Shown here one piece after another: positions 51,527 through 59,936 of a DNA stretch of 64,000 bases; the first letter of the stretch is position 1; each line of letters opens with the position of its first letter. This DNA comes from Dyella_A sp051962475 (GTDB lineage: Bacteria; Pseudomonadota; Gammaproteobacteria; Xanthomonadales; Rhodanobacteraceae). Under the pieces are notes generated by a model. The model ran no database searches. It worked only from the letters and a program-made list of their open reading frames with translations, and was not told the origin of the DNA. The position numbers and the translations under genes are program-made. Location: contig NZ_JBQCCF010000020.1 in the NCBI RefSeq assembly GCF_051962475.1, positions 1 through 64,000 on the forward strand. The letters run 5' to 3'.

Positions 51527-52129
51527 TCAACCGGATCGCGGGGTCGATCCGCTGTCGCTGGTGCGAGCTGCTTCCACCTTCGTCATGAATTCCCGGATCG
51601 ACACGATCGCCGTGGGCTTGCCGTCCGGAAGATGGTCCGTGGAGAACCTCGCGTCCTGATCGCCGACGCGCAGCCAGCAATCCTTCGCTGCCACCATCCG
51701 CTGAAGAACGGCATAGGGGATCGACACCTCGCCCCGGCTCGAGATGTGGATCGTGTGTGACATCGAGTTGTCGAAGCCGCTGCTCAGATCACTGGGCTTG
51801 CTGGCCGGGAATGATGACATCTGGCCATCGATGCTGATCTGCAGGGCGTTGAAGTTTGGCACCGTGGGATCATCGCTGGAGACCATCGACTGGTAAGACA
51901 GCACGAGTGTCACTGACTGTGGCGCATCACTCGTCCACTGGGCGCCCAATCGCAGCGGTGTTCCCCGCACGGCGCCTGGATCGTAGAGGGCGCTCGGCGA
52001 CGTCTCGATGATCGTCGCGTGGTCGACCTTGGAAACATGCTGCGACGCCGCGCTGGTGGCGCCAAGCTCGTTCATCGCCGTGAATCCGCAAAGCGCCAGC
52101 AATGCTGCGCTCCAAATCCATGTCTTCAT
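51527..52129 (-). CDS. Exported hypothetical protein
   Basis: 200 residues with a signal peptide (WIWSAALLALCGFTAM). The mature protein is beta-rich (SVTLVLSYQSMV, ALQISIDGQMSSFPA, VSIPYAVLQRMV) and ends in a charged tail. No family is recognised. GGAGG lies nine bases before the ATG; a longer in-frame start would spoil the signal peptide. It converges on the propeller lipoprotein, with about 200 bp between that show nothing notable. Confidence 0.65.
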   Translation of the reverse strand: MKTWIWSAALLALCGFTAMNELGATSAASQHVSKVDHATIIETSPSALYDPGAVRGTPLRLGAQWTSDAPQSVTLVLSYQSMVSSDDPTVPNFNALQISIDGQMSSFPASKPSDLSSGFDNSMSHTIHISSRGEVSIPYAVLQRMVAAKDCWLRVGDQDARFSTDHLPDGKPTAIVSIREFMTKVEAARTSDSGSTPRSG

Positions 52130-52735
52130 AGTCCATGCCTCCATGTGCCATGCCTGCAACGGGAGAAGTGTGCGCCAAAGCATCCTAGTTGATCAGAGCC
52201 AATCGAAGCATAGGCGCAACGGTTGGTGGTGGCCGTGGCCTATGCGCGCGCCGCCCGCCGACACGAAGCTCGCCAAGTTGGCGGACGACCGGGTGGAAAG
52301 AGTGTGCTCGCGCTCGCTTGGCGGGAGGTGGCGAAATTGTTTGTGACAAAAAAGAGTCAGACCGGCTGACATGGAGTGTCGCCGTGCGGCACTCGCCGTT
52401 CAGGGCTGAGAGCAGGATCACGATTCAGGCGTTGCAAATCTGTTTCGTTGTCGCTGGCACGCAAGTTGCCCGATGTCTTCGGTGATCGCATGAGCGATTT
52501 GTCTCTTCGCACCAGGTGCTCGACTGCCTTCTTTAGACGAGGCCGTCAGCAAGGCCGGCCCCTGCAAGGTCTCTGTCGCGAGCGCAGTTTTTTCCATTCG
52601 AACGGCAATTGGTCTCGATCCAGGACTGCTTCACGCTGGCTGTGGCTTAGCTCGAAGGTTGGGCTTCGCAACCATTTACGGTGGGCGACCTGTGGAAACG
52701 GGGTCGAACCCACTGGCGGGTGGTGGATAGCGTAA
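52130..52735. other. Intergenic region with repeat copy 3
   Basis: About 600 bp without a credible gene. It holds the promoter of the exported protein and, near its right end, the third attC-like repeat, followed by a gene remnant. Confidence 0.5.
52601..52697 (+). repeat. Dispersed repeat with attC-like end, copy 3
   Basis: About 100 bp matching the right part of copies 1 and 2 (TCGATCCAGGACTGCTTCAC). It ends GTGGCTTAGCTCGAAGGTTG then GGC (52642-52664), with GTTGGGC as the GTTRRRY core. A CCTGTGGA start-like sequence follows at the same distance as in the other copies, but the frame closes after 12 codons. Confidence 0.6.
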
Positions 52736-53056
52736 TCCTCAATTCTGGGATGCCACGCCGACGGCAGTCAGTGGGGCTGCTGGCTGGTGAACGGTGCCAA
52801 GGTCGACAAGGTCGCTTCGTTCAGCGTGCCGAGCGGCCTTAGTGGGTACTCGATCGTGGCCAACGGCGATTACGACGGCGATAGTCGGGCAGACATCATC
52901 TGGTCGAACGGCTCCAGCGTTGTGCCCTGGCTCAACGACGGGGTGTGCTCCACCACCACCACTTGCACCTTCACGGCGCAGCCCGAGCTGGCACTGCCGT
53001 CGAACGAGAGCATCTACAACAGCTCGCTCCCGAGTGGACTGCAGGTTACGCCATAG
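52736..53056 (+). pseudogene. C-terminal remnant of an FG-GAP/VCBS-repeat protein
   Basis: An open frame encodes about 106 residues including WGCWLVNGAKVDKVASFSVP and ANGDYDGDSRADIIWSNGSS, the latter a clear FG-GAP/VCBS calcium-binding repeat. No start codon with a ribosome-binding site or signal peptide precedes it, and the sequence before it is the repeat. It looks like the tail of a longer extracellular protein left after a rearrangement. Confidence 0.65.
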
Positions 53057-53240
53057 ATGTGACCGCCATGACGCCAAGGCCACGGTGATGCCATGGTCTT
53101 GGCGCCATCTCTCCAGAGAGATTCAAGGCGGTGAGAATCCCAGTACTGCGCTGACCTCATCGACCATGCCAGATGGCGGGGCGATGGCAGAAGAGGTCCC
53201 ATGAGGGCGCTGTGGGGTCGACTTATCTGCAGCCTGACTA

Positions 53241-53924
53241 TCAGGACTGTACGGCGACCGGATGCTCGCCGTACTTCGCAAGCTGGTTTCGGATCGCTAG
53301 CTGCACCGCATCGACCAAAGGGGGCTGGGCGCCCTTCTTGGGGGTTGCTGGCGCAATGGTCCGGGTGAATACCTGGACTCCATCGATCTCGGTATCGATG
53401 TAGACGACGAAGACCGAGGCCTTGTTCGGATCTTCGGTGGGTGTGTAGAGGCCGCGCTTGTATTCATCAGCGGACATCGTATTGAACCCATGCTCGTCCA
53501 CGCTGCTGGTTAATGCGCTCTCGTCATGGCTCGCCATGGCGTTTCCAATAAGTCCACCAAGCGCGCCGCCAATTCCCGCCCCTACCGCGCCGTGCCTAAG
53601 CTGGGATTGCATGTTGGCGTAGACCACGAAATGGCGGACCACCACCTTTGAAGGCGGTCGCGTGGCGTTCGATTGCTTGGCAAGGGCATACTGCAGGAGC
53701 TTCACCGGAGAAGGTGACAGTTGCTTGTCACCCACGCGCCAGATTCCATATTCCTTACTGGTGATCAGAAGACTGAAGATTTCGTGTTCCCTTTCGCTGG
53801 CTGGGCGCATGTCGGTCACCTGCACTGAATCGGACGTTGCAATATCCGGGATATCCACTTTGGTTACCGCGGGCGCGCAGGCGGTGCAGACAAGAGTCAG
53901 CAGCGCGATGAGAAGTTTTTTCAT
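53241..53924 (-). CDS. Lipoprotein with glycine-zipper segment
   Basis: 227 residues. The signal ends in the lipobox CTAC (C16). Residues about 112-130 form a glycine zipper (GAVGAGIGGALGGLIGNAMA), a helix type that inserts in or packs against membranes. The C-terminal part (ASVFVVYIDTEIDGVQVFTR) is beta-rich. No named family is recognised. AAGGAGAG precedes the ATG. The 180 bp downstream, up to the FG-GAP remnant, show nothing. Confidence 0.75.
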   Translation of the reverse strand: MKKLLIALLTLVCTACAPAVTKVDIPDIATSDSVQVTDMRPASEREHEIFSLLITSKEYGIWRVGDKQLSPSPVKLLQYALAKQSNATRPPSKVVVRHFVVYANMQSQLRHGAVGAGIGGALGGLIGNAMASHDESALTSSVDEHGFNTMSADEYKRGLYTPTEDPNKASVFVVYIDTEIDGVQVFTRTIAPATPKKGAQPPLVDAVQLAIRNQLAKYGEHPVAVQS

Positions 53925-54089
53925 TGATCTCTCCTTGATACGTCAGTCAAAAGTTGAATATCCAGCCCCGATGCGTCGAACTGAGGAGACGTCCTAGCTG
54001 ATTCGAGCCGGGCGAACGCAGGGGCGGGCCCATGTGCAGTCGTTCTGCGACGTGAGCCGGCCCCTTCTGTCCACCCGTCAAGCGCGAAG

Positions 54090-55838
54090 TTACTTGGTTT
54101 TCTTCAGGTAACGGACGACCTTGTTGAGAAGCACGGGCTCCACGGTGCCGGCGGTGTCCGGGGTGGTGTCGCGGCCGCCGGCGAGAATGAAGCTGAAGTC
54201 CGCGCCGCCGTGCTGGGCATTGCCGTGGCAGCCCATGCACCCGCCCATGTTGAAGGTGTGGCCCGCATGCGCCACGTTCTTGAAGGGGCTGCCATCGGCG
54301 TTGAAGTCGGTGATGGTGTTGACCAACGTGCCGCCTTCACCCTCGGGCAGCGAGCTGCCGTAGGGGTAGAACTGACCGCTGAAGACCTGCAGGTCGTAGT
54401 CGGTCTCGATGGTGCTGTTGGCTTGGTAGTAGGTGGCGGCGTCGGCGCCGGTGTAGGTCTGGCCGGGAACCGGCTTGTCGATCGGCTTGGCCTGCACGTT
54501 CACCAGCTTGTAGTAGGCCCACGGTGACCTGGTGCCTGCCGGGAAGTGCGCGGCCATGTAGGTGGCGATCGCCTGGTGGGCTTCCTGGTTGACGGTGATG
54601 ATGTCCTGCGGGATGGCGTGCTTGCGGGTGTTCACCTTGATGGTGCCGGTGACCAGGCCGCTGTTGGGCACGTTGGAGTAGTTGAGCTGCGGGCCGGCGT
54701 CGCCGAATTCGCCCTCGGTGTACTTGAACGACTGCCCCGCCTTTGCCGTGGCATCGACCGACTCGATGGCCGGCGTCAACGCGTTCGCTGCCGGCTTGAG
54801 CAGCGTGCCGTTCGCGTTCTCCACCGGCTGGCCACTGGCGTCGAGGATGTTGTCGGCCTGTTCGAAGGTAGCGAAGATGAAGTACGGCGCCGAGGGTGTC
54901 TTCTGGATGATGTGCAGGCCGACCAGCGCCAGGGTCTCGTCGACGGGAACGATCTGGGTAACGCCGTTGGCGGTGTTGGTGGCGTAATAGCGCACCTTGG
55001 TGGTGTAGAAGCGGCTGGCGTCCTCGCTCGAGCCGAGGCGACGCCAGGCGGCCTTGAGCTCGATGGTGCCGTAGGGGAAGCTCACCAGGGTGCTGGAGCC
55101 CGGGGTCGGATCCTTGCCGTGCTGCTGTATGTAAGCCTTGGTGGCATTGATGTACGGCCTTGACGTGTTGGTCGACCACCAGCCCTTCGGGCAGACGTAG
55201 TCGAAGTCCACCCGGTTGCCCTTGGCCAGAAACAGGATCTCGTTGTTCAACGGTGTGGCGGAGCCATTGGCCACGCCAGCGAAGATGTGATCCAGACCGA
55301 TCTGACTGTTCTCGTCGGCGTTGATCCAGGGTGGATTGGGGCCGCTGGGAGCCACGTGGGTGGTGGCGGTGCTTGCGTAGTTGTATTGCGGTGCTGCGTC
55401 GTAATTGCACTGGTAGGGTGGGGCCATACTGCTGCCGGCCGTGGTGCCCGCCGGCAGGCCGGCGCCCGGAAAAATCTCCACCTTGTTGCGATAGGTATGC
55501 CACGCCAGCGGGCCGGTGTAGCTGGGGTCGCCGAAGTACTTGGTGGTATCGGGCGTGTCGCGCGTGCCGGGTGCGCCGTTCTGCGTCACCGCGGGCCAGT
55601 TCAGTGCAATGAACTCTTCCCAAGCGAAGATGGCCGCCTGACTCAGCGAGGCATTGCCGGCGCCACCGGGTATGTCGCTGGGTACGTTCGGGCTGATCTG
55701 CACCGGCAGGATGTGTGGTGCCACCGTTTTCGATGCGGGGTGGGTGGCTGCGGTCACCGGAGCGACGAGGCAGGTGGTGATGGCGGCGGCGATCACCGAG
55801 GTAATTGCGGCGTGCCGGCGGGTGGAGCGAATTTTCAT
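54090..55838 (-). CDS. Exported protein with C-terminal c-type haem motif
   Basis: 582 residues with a signal peptide (ends VTAA). The sequence is rich in Asn, Tyr, Pro and Gly and has no recognisable fold for most of its length. The C-terminus carries CMGCH (C534, C537, H538), a c-type haem attachment site, followed by a possible distal Met-poor tail. It may be a periplasmic mono-haem redox protein or an enzyme with a haem tail; the partner is unknown. AAGGGGA precedes the ATG. The frame extends 126 bp upstream without a start signal. Confidence 0.7.
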   Translation of the reverse strand: MKIRSTRRHAAITSVIAAAITTCLVAPVTAATHPASKTVAPHILPVQISPNVPSDIPGGAGNASLSQAAIFAWEEFIALNWPAVTQNGAPGTRDTPDTTKYFGDPSYTGPLAWHTYRNKVEIFPGAGLPAGTTAGSSMAPPYQCNYDAAPQYNYASTATTHVAPSGPNPPWINADENSQIGLDHIFAGVANGSATPLNNEILFLAKGNRVDFDYVCPKGWWSTNTSRPYINATKAYIQQHGKDPTPGSSTLVSFPYGTIELKAAWRRLGSSEDASRFYTTKVRYYATNTANGVTQIVPVDETLALVGLHIIQKTPSAPYFIFATFEQADNILDASGQPVENANGTLLKPAANALTPAIESVDATAKAGQSFKYTEGEFGDAGPQLNYSNVPNSGLVTGTIKVNTRKHAIPQDIITVNQEAHQAIATYMAAHFPAGTRSPWAYYKLVNVQAKPIDKPVPGQTYTGADAATYYQANSTIETDYDLQVFSGQFYPYGSSLPEGEGGTLVNTITDFNADGSPFKNVAHAGHTFNMGGCMGCHGNAQHGGADFSFILAGGRDTTPDTAGTVEPVLLNKVVRYLKKTK

Positions 55839-56310
55839 GGGGTCCCCTTTCCTGGGCGTTATGCGTTTTGGTAGTGCTTCCATGCGGTTCGATGGAACGA
55901 ACCGCGCATGTGCCGTGGCGCGTACACCGTGCATCGGGCACTCGATGACGGTATGGCCACACACCCTCTCGCCACCCTGCTTGCGGGCGGATCGGGTGAT
56001 GTATGGATGAGAGACGTGGCGCGCAGTCGGCGCTCAAGCTTGCACTGGATGCATTCGGTCTGGCCCCCTGTAGCCAATTTCTTATTAGCCCAAGGCTGCG
56101 CACAGCAGCAATAGGAAAGAGTGGGCGCGTGAGAGCTTGCGAGCCCCGAACACAAGGGTGCGGCTGCACGCGTTGAAGGTGCCCCGGCGCGAACGCAAGA
56201 AATTGACGGCGAACGGGCACCATCTGGATGGTTGGTGACATGCCATGTCTGATTCGCATCGGAGCGGACATCCTGGCTGGCGCCAAGCCTGCAATCGAGC
56301 GCGCGCTCGA
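55839..56310. other. Intergenic region
   Basis: About 470 bp between two minus-strand genes. I see no gene or strong structure. A small palindrome GACATGCCATGTC lies near 56238. The promoter for the haem-motif gene is expected here. Confidence 0.5.
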
Positions 56311-56703
56311 TCAGAGCAGGTTGAGCACGGCGGTGCGAAAAGCCCCGTAGTTGCCGTCGTTGACGATGCGTCCGTCGTAGTGGTTGAGGATCAGCCGGAA
56401 CAGCTGCCACGCCGCGACCGTTTGGACCGAGAACCACTCCGTGCCGGGAATCGGATGCAGGCCGCTGAGAATGATGTCGTTCTTGATCCGTGTGCCCAGA
56501 TTGTGGGCCGCCATCTGGTTGGTGATGACGCCTGCCACGCCGGAGTCGGGATTGTGCGTGGTGTAGCCCCCGCGCACGCCGAGCGTGGTGAAGGCGTTCG
56601 TGTCGCCGAACTTGAAGTAATTGCCCTTTGCGCCGTGATGCCCGTACTTGACGTAGGTGTCCAACTGCGCGCCCGGGGTCATGATGAAGTATGCGTTCTG
56701 CAC
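56311..56703 (-). CDS. Hypothetical protein
   Basis: 130 residues, not recognised. It starts with VQNAYFIMTPGAQLDTYVKY and contains YFKFGDTNAFTTLGVRGGYT and a hydrophobic C-terminal helix (VAAWQLFRLILNHYDG). There is no signal peptide. The start is a GTG seven bases after AAGGAGGG, a much better site than the upstream ATGs, which would add an Arg/Pro-rich extension. The gene lies alone; a link to the haem-motif gene downstream is unproven. Confidence 0.6.
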   Translation of the reverse strand: MQNAYFIMTPGAQLDTYVKYGHHGAKGNYFKFGDTNAFTTLGVRGGYTTHNPDSGVAGVITNQMAAHNLGTRIKNDIILSGLHPIPGTEWFSVQTVAAWQLFRLILNHYDGRIVNDGNYGAFRTAVLNLL

Positions 56704-57163
56704 TGCTGTCCCTCCTTGTGGTTGCCCAAAGTGATCGCAGCTCAAGCGAGCTGCCGGCGATCGTGCTGTCGGTGCGACGGCTTTGCGAACCGCACTGCTG
56801 CACCGCGCCGGCACCGTGCGCATATAGTTGCGAGTTGATGTCGCCGCCAAGGGGCGCGGCTCCCGCAATCAGTAGTGCGAAAAAGCCGGGCTGAATTGGC
56901 CATCGCCCAAGCCTCCCCGCACGGCAAGGCGTCGGGCCCGGCTCTTCTGTACCTTCGATCCTCGCCGGTCCGATTCAGTGGACGCGGTGAACGATGAAAG
57001 GGCGACGTCACACCCACGGAGTGGTGGTGTGCGGCATGCGCGCCGCGATGCTTTTGTCGGGGAATCAATGGCGCCGGACGGTGGCTGACCTGAGTCGGCC
57101 TGCGGATGCTTGTTGAAAGCGCGGCGCGGCTTCGGCATCCTCGCTCGATTAGGGAGGAAGTCC
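56704..57163. other. Divergent intergenic region
   Basis: About 460 bp between the hypothetical gene (minus) and the DUF6916 gene (plus). No gene, repeat or clear promoter is identified. Confidence 0.5.
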
Positions 57164-57457
57164 ATGCAGCTGTTTCGTCTCGATCATTTTGCGGCGCATC
57201 TCAATGAAACCTTCAAGGTAGATATCGAGAACGAAAGCGTATTGTTCGTGCTGGTGGAGGCAAGGCCGCTTCCTCCCACGCCGGTAGCTGGCATGCTGCG
57301 CGAGCCATTCTCGCTGCTGTTTCGCAATGAGGCGGCCATTCTTTTTCCGCAGCGGACCTACGGCATGAAGCACGACGCTCTGGGCGAGTTCGGCATTTTT
57401 CTGGTGCCGATCGCGCGCGACCGCGGGGGTTTTATCTATCAGGCCGTATTCAACTGA
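57164..57457 (+). CDS. DUF6916 domain protein
   Basis: 97 residues matching the DUF6916 pattern: a short N-terminal FRLDHFAAHLNETFKV, then FSLLFRNEAAILFPQRTYGM, and the end ALGEFGIFLVPIARD with YQAVF. This small beta domain is usually found beside phage-tail-collar (MdpB-like) proteins, as here. Function unknown. GGGAGGAAG precedes the ATG. It converges on the acetyltransferase with only 10 bp between stops. Confidence 0.8.
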   Translation: MQLFRLDHFAAHLNETFKVDIENESVLFVLVEARPLPPTPVAGMLREPFSLLFRNEAAILFPQRTYGMKHDALGEFGIFLVPIARDRGGFIYQAVFN

Positions 57458-57467
57458 GCCAACGGGG

Positions 57468-58013
57468 TTAGGGCCGCCAATCCATGCGCAGGTAGCCACC
57501 ACGGCAATCGCCCTCCGAAAAACCGAGGCGCCGATAGAGGCGATAGGCTTCGCTGTTTTGCTGCTCGACATGCAGGCTGATCGTGGGAATGCCGGCATTG
57601 CCCACGGCCATCTGCAGCGCCCGCAGGAGTGCTGTTCCTATGCCTTGCTGGCGCGACCTGCTCGCGAGCAGGATGTCGACAATGCGCAGCTCGTCGGTTG
57701 ACCAATGCAGGTAGAGCCGGCCGATCGGTTGGTGTTCCTGGAGGATGACGAGGAACGCCGCCGCAGGCGGGTACTGCGAAACGTAGTGACGATGCTGCAG
57801 GTTGAACTGGCTGTCGCAAAAGGCCTGCCTGGCCTCGGGTGGCCACGGCGTCTGCGCCAGCTCCGCTTCGCGCGATTGAGCGTAGAGCGCGCGTAGAAAG
57901 GCCAGGTCGCTGCCCTCGGCCGCAAGCAGCGTCACCGATGCATGCGGCGATGTCAGCGCCTCCGCCAGCCAGACCGGCATCGCCGATCTGGGGAAAGCGG
58001 GCAACGATTCCAT
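57468..58013 (-). CDS. GNAT-family N-acetyltransferase
   Basis: 181 residues of the GNAT fold. The acetyl-CoA binding motif A is RQQGIGTALLRALQ, preceded by the beta4 segment ELRIVDILLASR and followed by LHVEQQNSEAYRLYRRLGF. It should acetylate an amine or a protein N-terminus; its neighbours suggest the tail-collar proteins as possible substrates. The ATG lies one base past the stop of the preceding collar gene (TGAGATG), so translation is coupled. Confidence 0.88.
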   Translation of the reverse strand: MESLPAFPRSAMPVWLAEALTSPHASVTLLAAEGSDLAFLRALYAQSREAELAQTPWPPEARQAFCDSQFNLQHRHYVSQYPPAAAFLVILQEHQPIGRLYLHWSTDELRIVDILLASRSRQQGIGTALLRALQMAVGNAGIPTISLHVEQQNSEAYRLYRRLGFSEGDCRGGYLRMDWRP

Positions 58014-58014
58014 C

Positions 58015-58551
58015 TCAGGGGCGCTGCGGGAACACCCCACTCAGCGCGATACAGAAATTGAGCGACAGGTAGGGCTGCTGGTTGGTATGCGGCTGGCCGC
58101 CACCTGCGGGCATCACCATCGTCGCCGGGAAATTGCCACCTACCGGGGGCGTTCCGCCCACGAAGGGTGTGATCGAGCCAGGTGCCGAAAGCGCATCTCC
58201 GGATACCGGTGTGCCGTGCCGTTTGCTGGCGTCGCCCTGGTTGTACACGTTGAACCCATGGCTGTGCATCGGCATTTCGTTGCTGATGAGCGTGACGTTC
58301 TCGGTGCCGAACGTTTCACCGAGGTACCGGTCGCTCAGGCCCGGTCCCTGACCGACAGCGCAGCCCGCCGAGCCTTGGAAATTGGGCAGTCCATACGTGA
58401 CTTTGCCGTCGCCGCCGTAGACGGTGCCGAGCAGGGAAAAAAGCGCAGTGTTCTGAGAAATGGGCATGATCTGGCCGGCGCACAGCGCCCAGCCATTCGG
58501 CGCAAAGTTGAAGCCGAAGATCTGTATCTGCCCGAGAAAGGGTTCGCTCAT
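58015..58551 (-). CDS. Phage tail collar domain protein (MdpB-like), copy 3
   Basis: 178 residues. The Collar domain is plain: PFLGQIQIFGFNFAPNGWAL, CAGQIMPISQNTALFSLLGT, YGGDGKVTYGLPNFQG, and the C-terminal QPYLSLNFCIALSGVFP. The related MdpB protein of Microcystis and phage short-tail-fibre tips share this fold. It is the last of three paralogues transcribed toward the acetyltransferase. No phage genes are nearby, so this is a chromosomal family, not a prophage. Confidence 0.9.
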   Translation of the reverse strand: MSEPFLGQIQIFGFNFAPNGWALCAGQIMPISQNTALFSLLGTVYGGDGKVTYGLPNFQGSAGCAVGQGPGLSDRYLGETFGTENVTLISNEMPMHSHGFNVYNQGDASKRHGTPVSGDALSAPGSITPFVGGTPPVGGNFPATMVMPAGGGQPHTNQQPYLSLNFCIALSGVFPQRP

Positions 58552-58605
58552 GGTGAGATCCTTTTGATCCTTGATCCTTGGTGATCCACGACACAGCCTC
58601 GGGGG

Positions 58606-59133
58606 CTACGACTGGCTCGGGTAAATGCCGTACAGCGAGATGCAGAACCGCACCGTCAGGGTCGGCATGGTGTTGTCGTGCGGCTGGCTGCCACCGGCGG
58701 AGCTGATCATGGAACCGGCCGCCGCGAACGGGGTGAGGCCGGAAATGTCGCTGGTGTACATCGAGTCGCCACTGATGGCGCCCAGTTCGACATTGCCACC
58801 CGGGGTGCCGGTGGTTGCGACGGCGCTGGTTTCCACCACCGTGTGCGTGTGCGCCGGCATCTGGCCGGATGTGAGCGTGACGGTTTCCGTGCCCGCGAGC
58901 TGGCCCATGGAGTAAGTGCTCAACCCAGGACCGGTGCCCTGATGGATGGGCAGGCGGCCACGCAAGTCCGGTAGAGCAAACGTATTCTGGCCATCGCCGC
59001 CGTAGGTGGTTCCGATCAGATTGAAGAGCGTGTCGTACTCGGAAATGGGCAGCAGGCTGCCATCGCAGTCATGCCAGTTCAGCGGCGCAAAGTTGTAGGG
59101 CAGCAGGCGGATTTCGCCGACAAAAGGATCCAT
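58606..59133 (-). CDS. Phage tail collar domain protein (MdpB-like), copy 2
   Basis: 175 residues with the Collar pattern: PFVGEIRLLPYNFAPLNWHD, CDGSLLPISEYDTLFNLIGT, YGGDGQNTFALPDLRGRLPI and the end TLTVRFCISLYGIYPS. The middle of the protein (about 90-140) differs from the other two copies, as expected for a variable tip region. It keeps the typical HDCDG rather than CAGQ start of the first repeat. Confidence 0.9.
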   Translation of the reverse strand: MDPFVGEIRLLPYNFAPLNWHDCDGSLLPISEYDTLFNLIGTTYGGDGQNTFALPDLRGRLPIHQGTGPGLSTYSMGQLAGTETVTLTSGQMPAHTHTVVETSAVATTGTPGGNVELGAISGDSMYTSDISGLTPFAAAGSMISSAGGSQPHDNTMPTLTVRFCISLYGIYPSQS

Positions 59134-59149
59134 GGCTCGATCTCCTGGC

Positions 59150-59659
59150 TCAGTTGCGTGAAGGGTAAACGCCGGACAACGCGATGCAGAAGTTCAGCAC
59201 CGAGTACGGCTGCATGTTCGAATGCGGCTGGTTCTGACCGGAGCTACCGATCGTTGTCTGGTTCAGCGGTACCTGGGAGCCACCGGCCCCGGCGTAGATA
59301 GGCGTGGCCGAACCCGTGTCGCCATAGAGCGCGCCAGTTGGATTGCGCACGGCACCCGCCTGCGTGCTGTAACCGGCCAGATGCATGTGCTGCGGAAGTT
59401 GCGTGCCGAGCAAGGTGACGTTTTCGGAACCCGCCGATTGGCCCATGGGGTACTGGTCCGACATGCCATAGGGCGTGCGACCGCGCAGATCGGGGAGCCG
59501 GAAATTGCTGACGCCATCTCCGCCGTAGCTCGTGCCCAGCAGGGAAAAAAGCGCCTGGTTCTGGTTGATCGGAAGGATTTGTCCGTTGCACGCCGCCCAA
59601 TATTTTGGCGCAAACGAAAACGACATGAGCGTGATCTGCCCCATGTATGGGTCTGACAT
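59150..59659 (-). CDS. Phage tail collar domain protein (MdpB-like), copy 1
   Basis: 169 residues: PYMGQITLMSFSFAPKYWAA, CNGQILPINQNQALFSLLGT, YGGDGVSNFRLPDLRGRTPY, end QPYSVLNFCIALSGVYPS. It is the first gene of the three-copy array; gaps to the next copies are 16 and 54 bp, so one transcript is likely. It is divergent from the giant Ig-repeat gene. Confidence 0.9.
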   Translation of the reverse strand: MSDPYMGQITLMSFSFAPKYWAACNGQILPINQNQALFSLLGTSYGGDGVSNFRLPDLRGRTPYGMSDQYPMGQSAGSENVTLLGTQLPQHMHLAGYSTQAGAVRNPTGALYGDTGSATPIYAGAGGSQVPLNQTTIGSSGQNQPHSNMQPYSVLNFCIALSGVYPSRN

Positions 59660-59936
59660 AGATTCCCCCTTGGTGGATGCGCGCCGTTCCTGGCGCAGCG
59701 CGGCGCTACTCTGGCGCAGTCACTGAGGCTTGACAAGCGATCGGCGTCGGGAGGGACAATGCGCCGGCAAGCGTCTGTGCGGGAAGCAGGTAGGGCGGAG
59801 CATCGGCGGTAGGCTCGGCCGAGGACGTCACGCTGAACAGGGGGCGGTCGCGGAAGACCGCAGCAATTCAATCTTCGTGAGTGAAACGTTCCAGCACGCG
59901 TTGCCGCGGCTGACGTGGAACAGGGAGTCAGGGGTC
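59660..59936. other. Divergent promoter region, collar array / Ig-repeat gene
   Basis: About 280 bp between divergent genes. It should contain both promoters; no sure -35/-10 pair or operator is seen. Confidence 0.5.

Noticed and set aside
57164..59659. Prophage tail region
   Set aside because: The three collar proteins are the only phage-like genes; there are no capsid, terminase, lysis or integrase genes around them.
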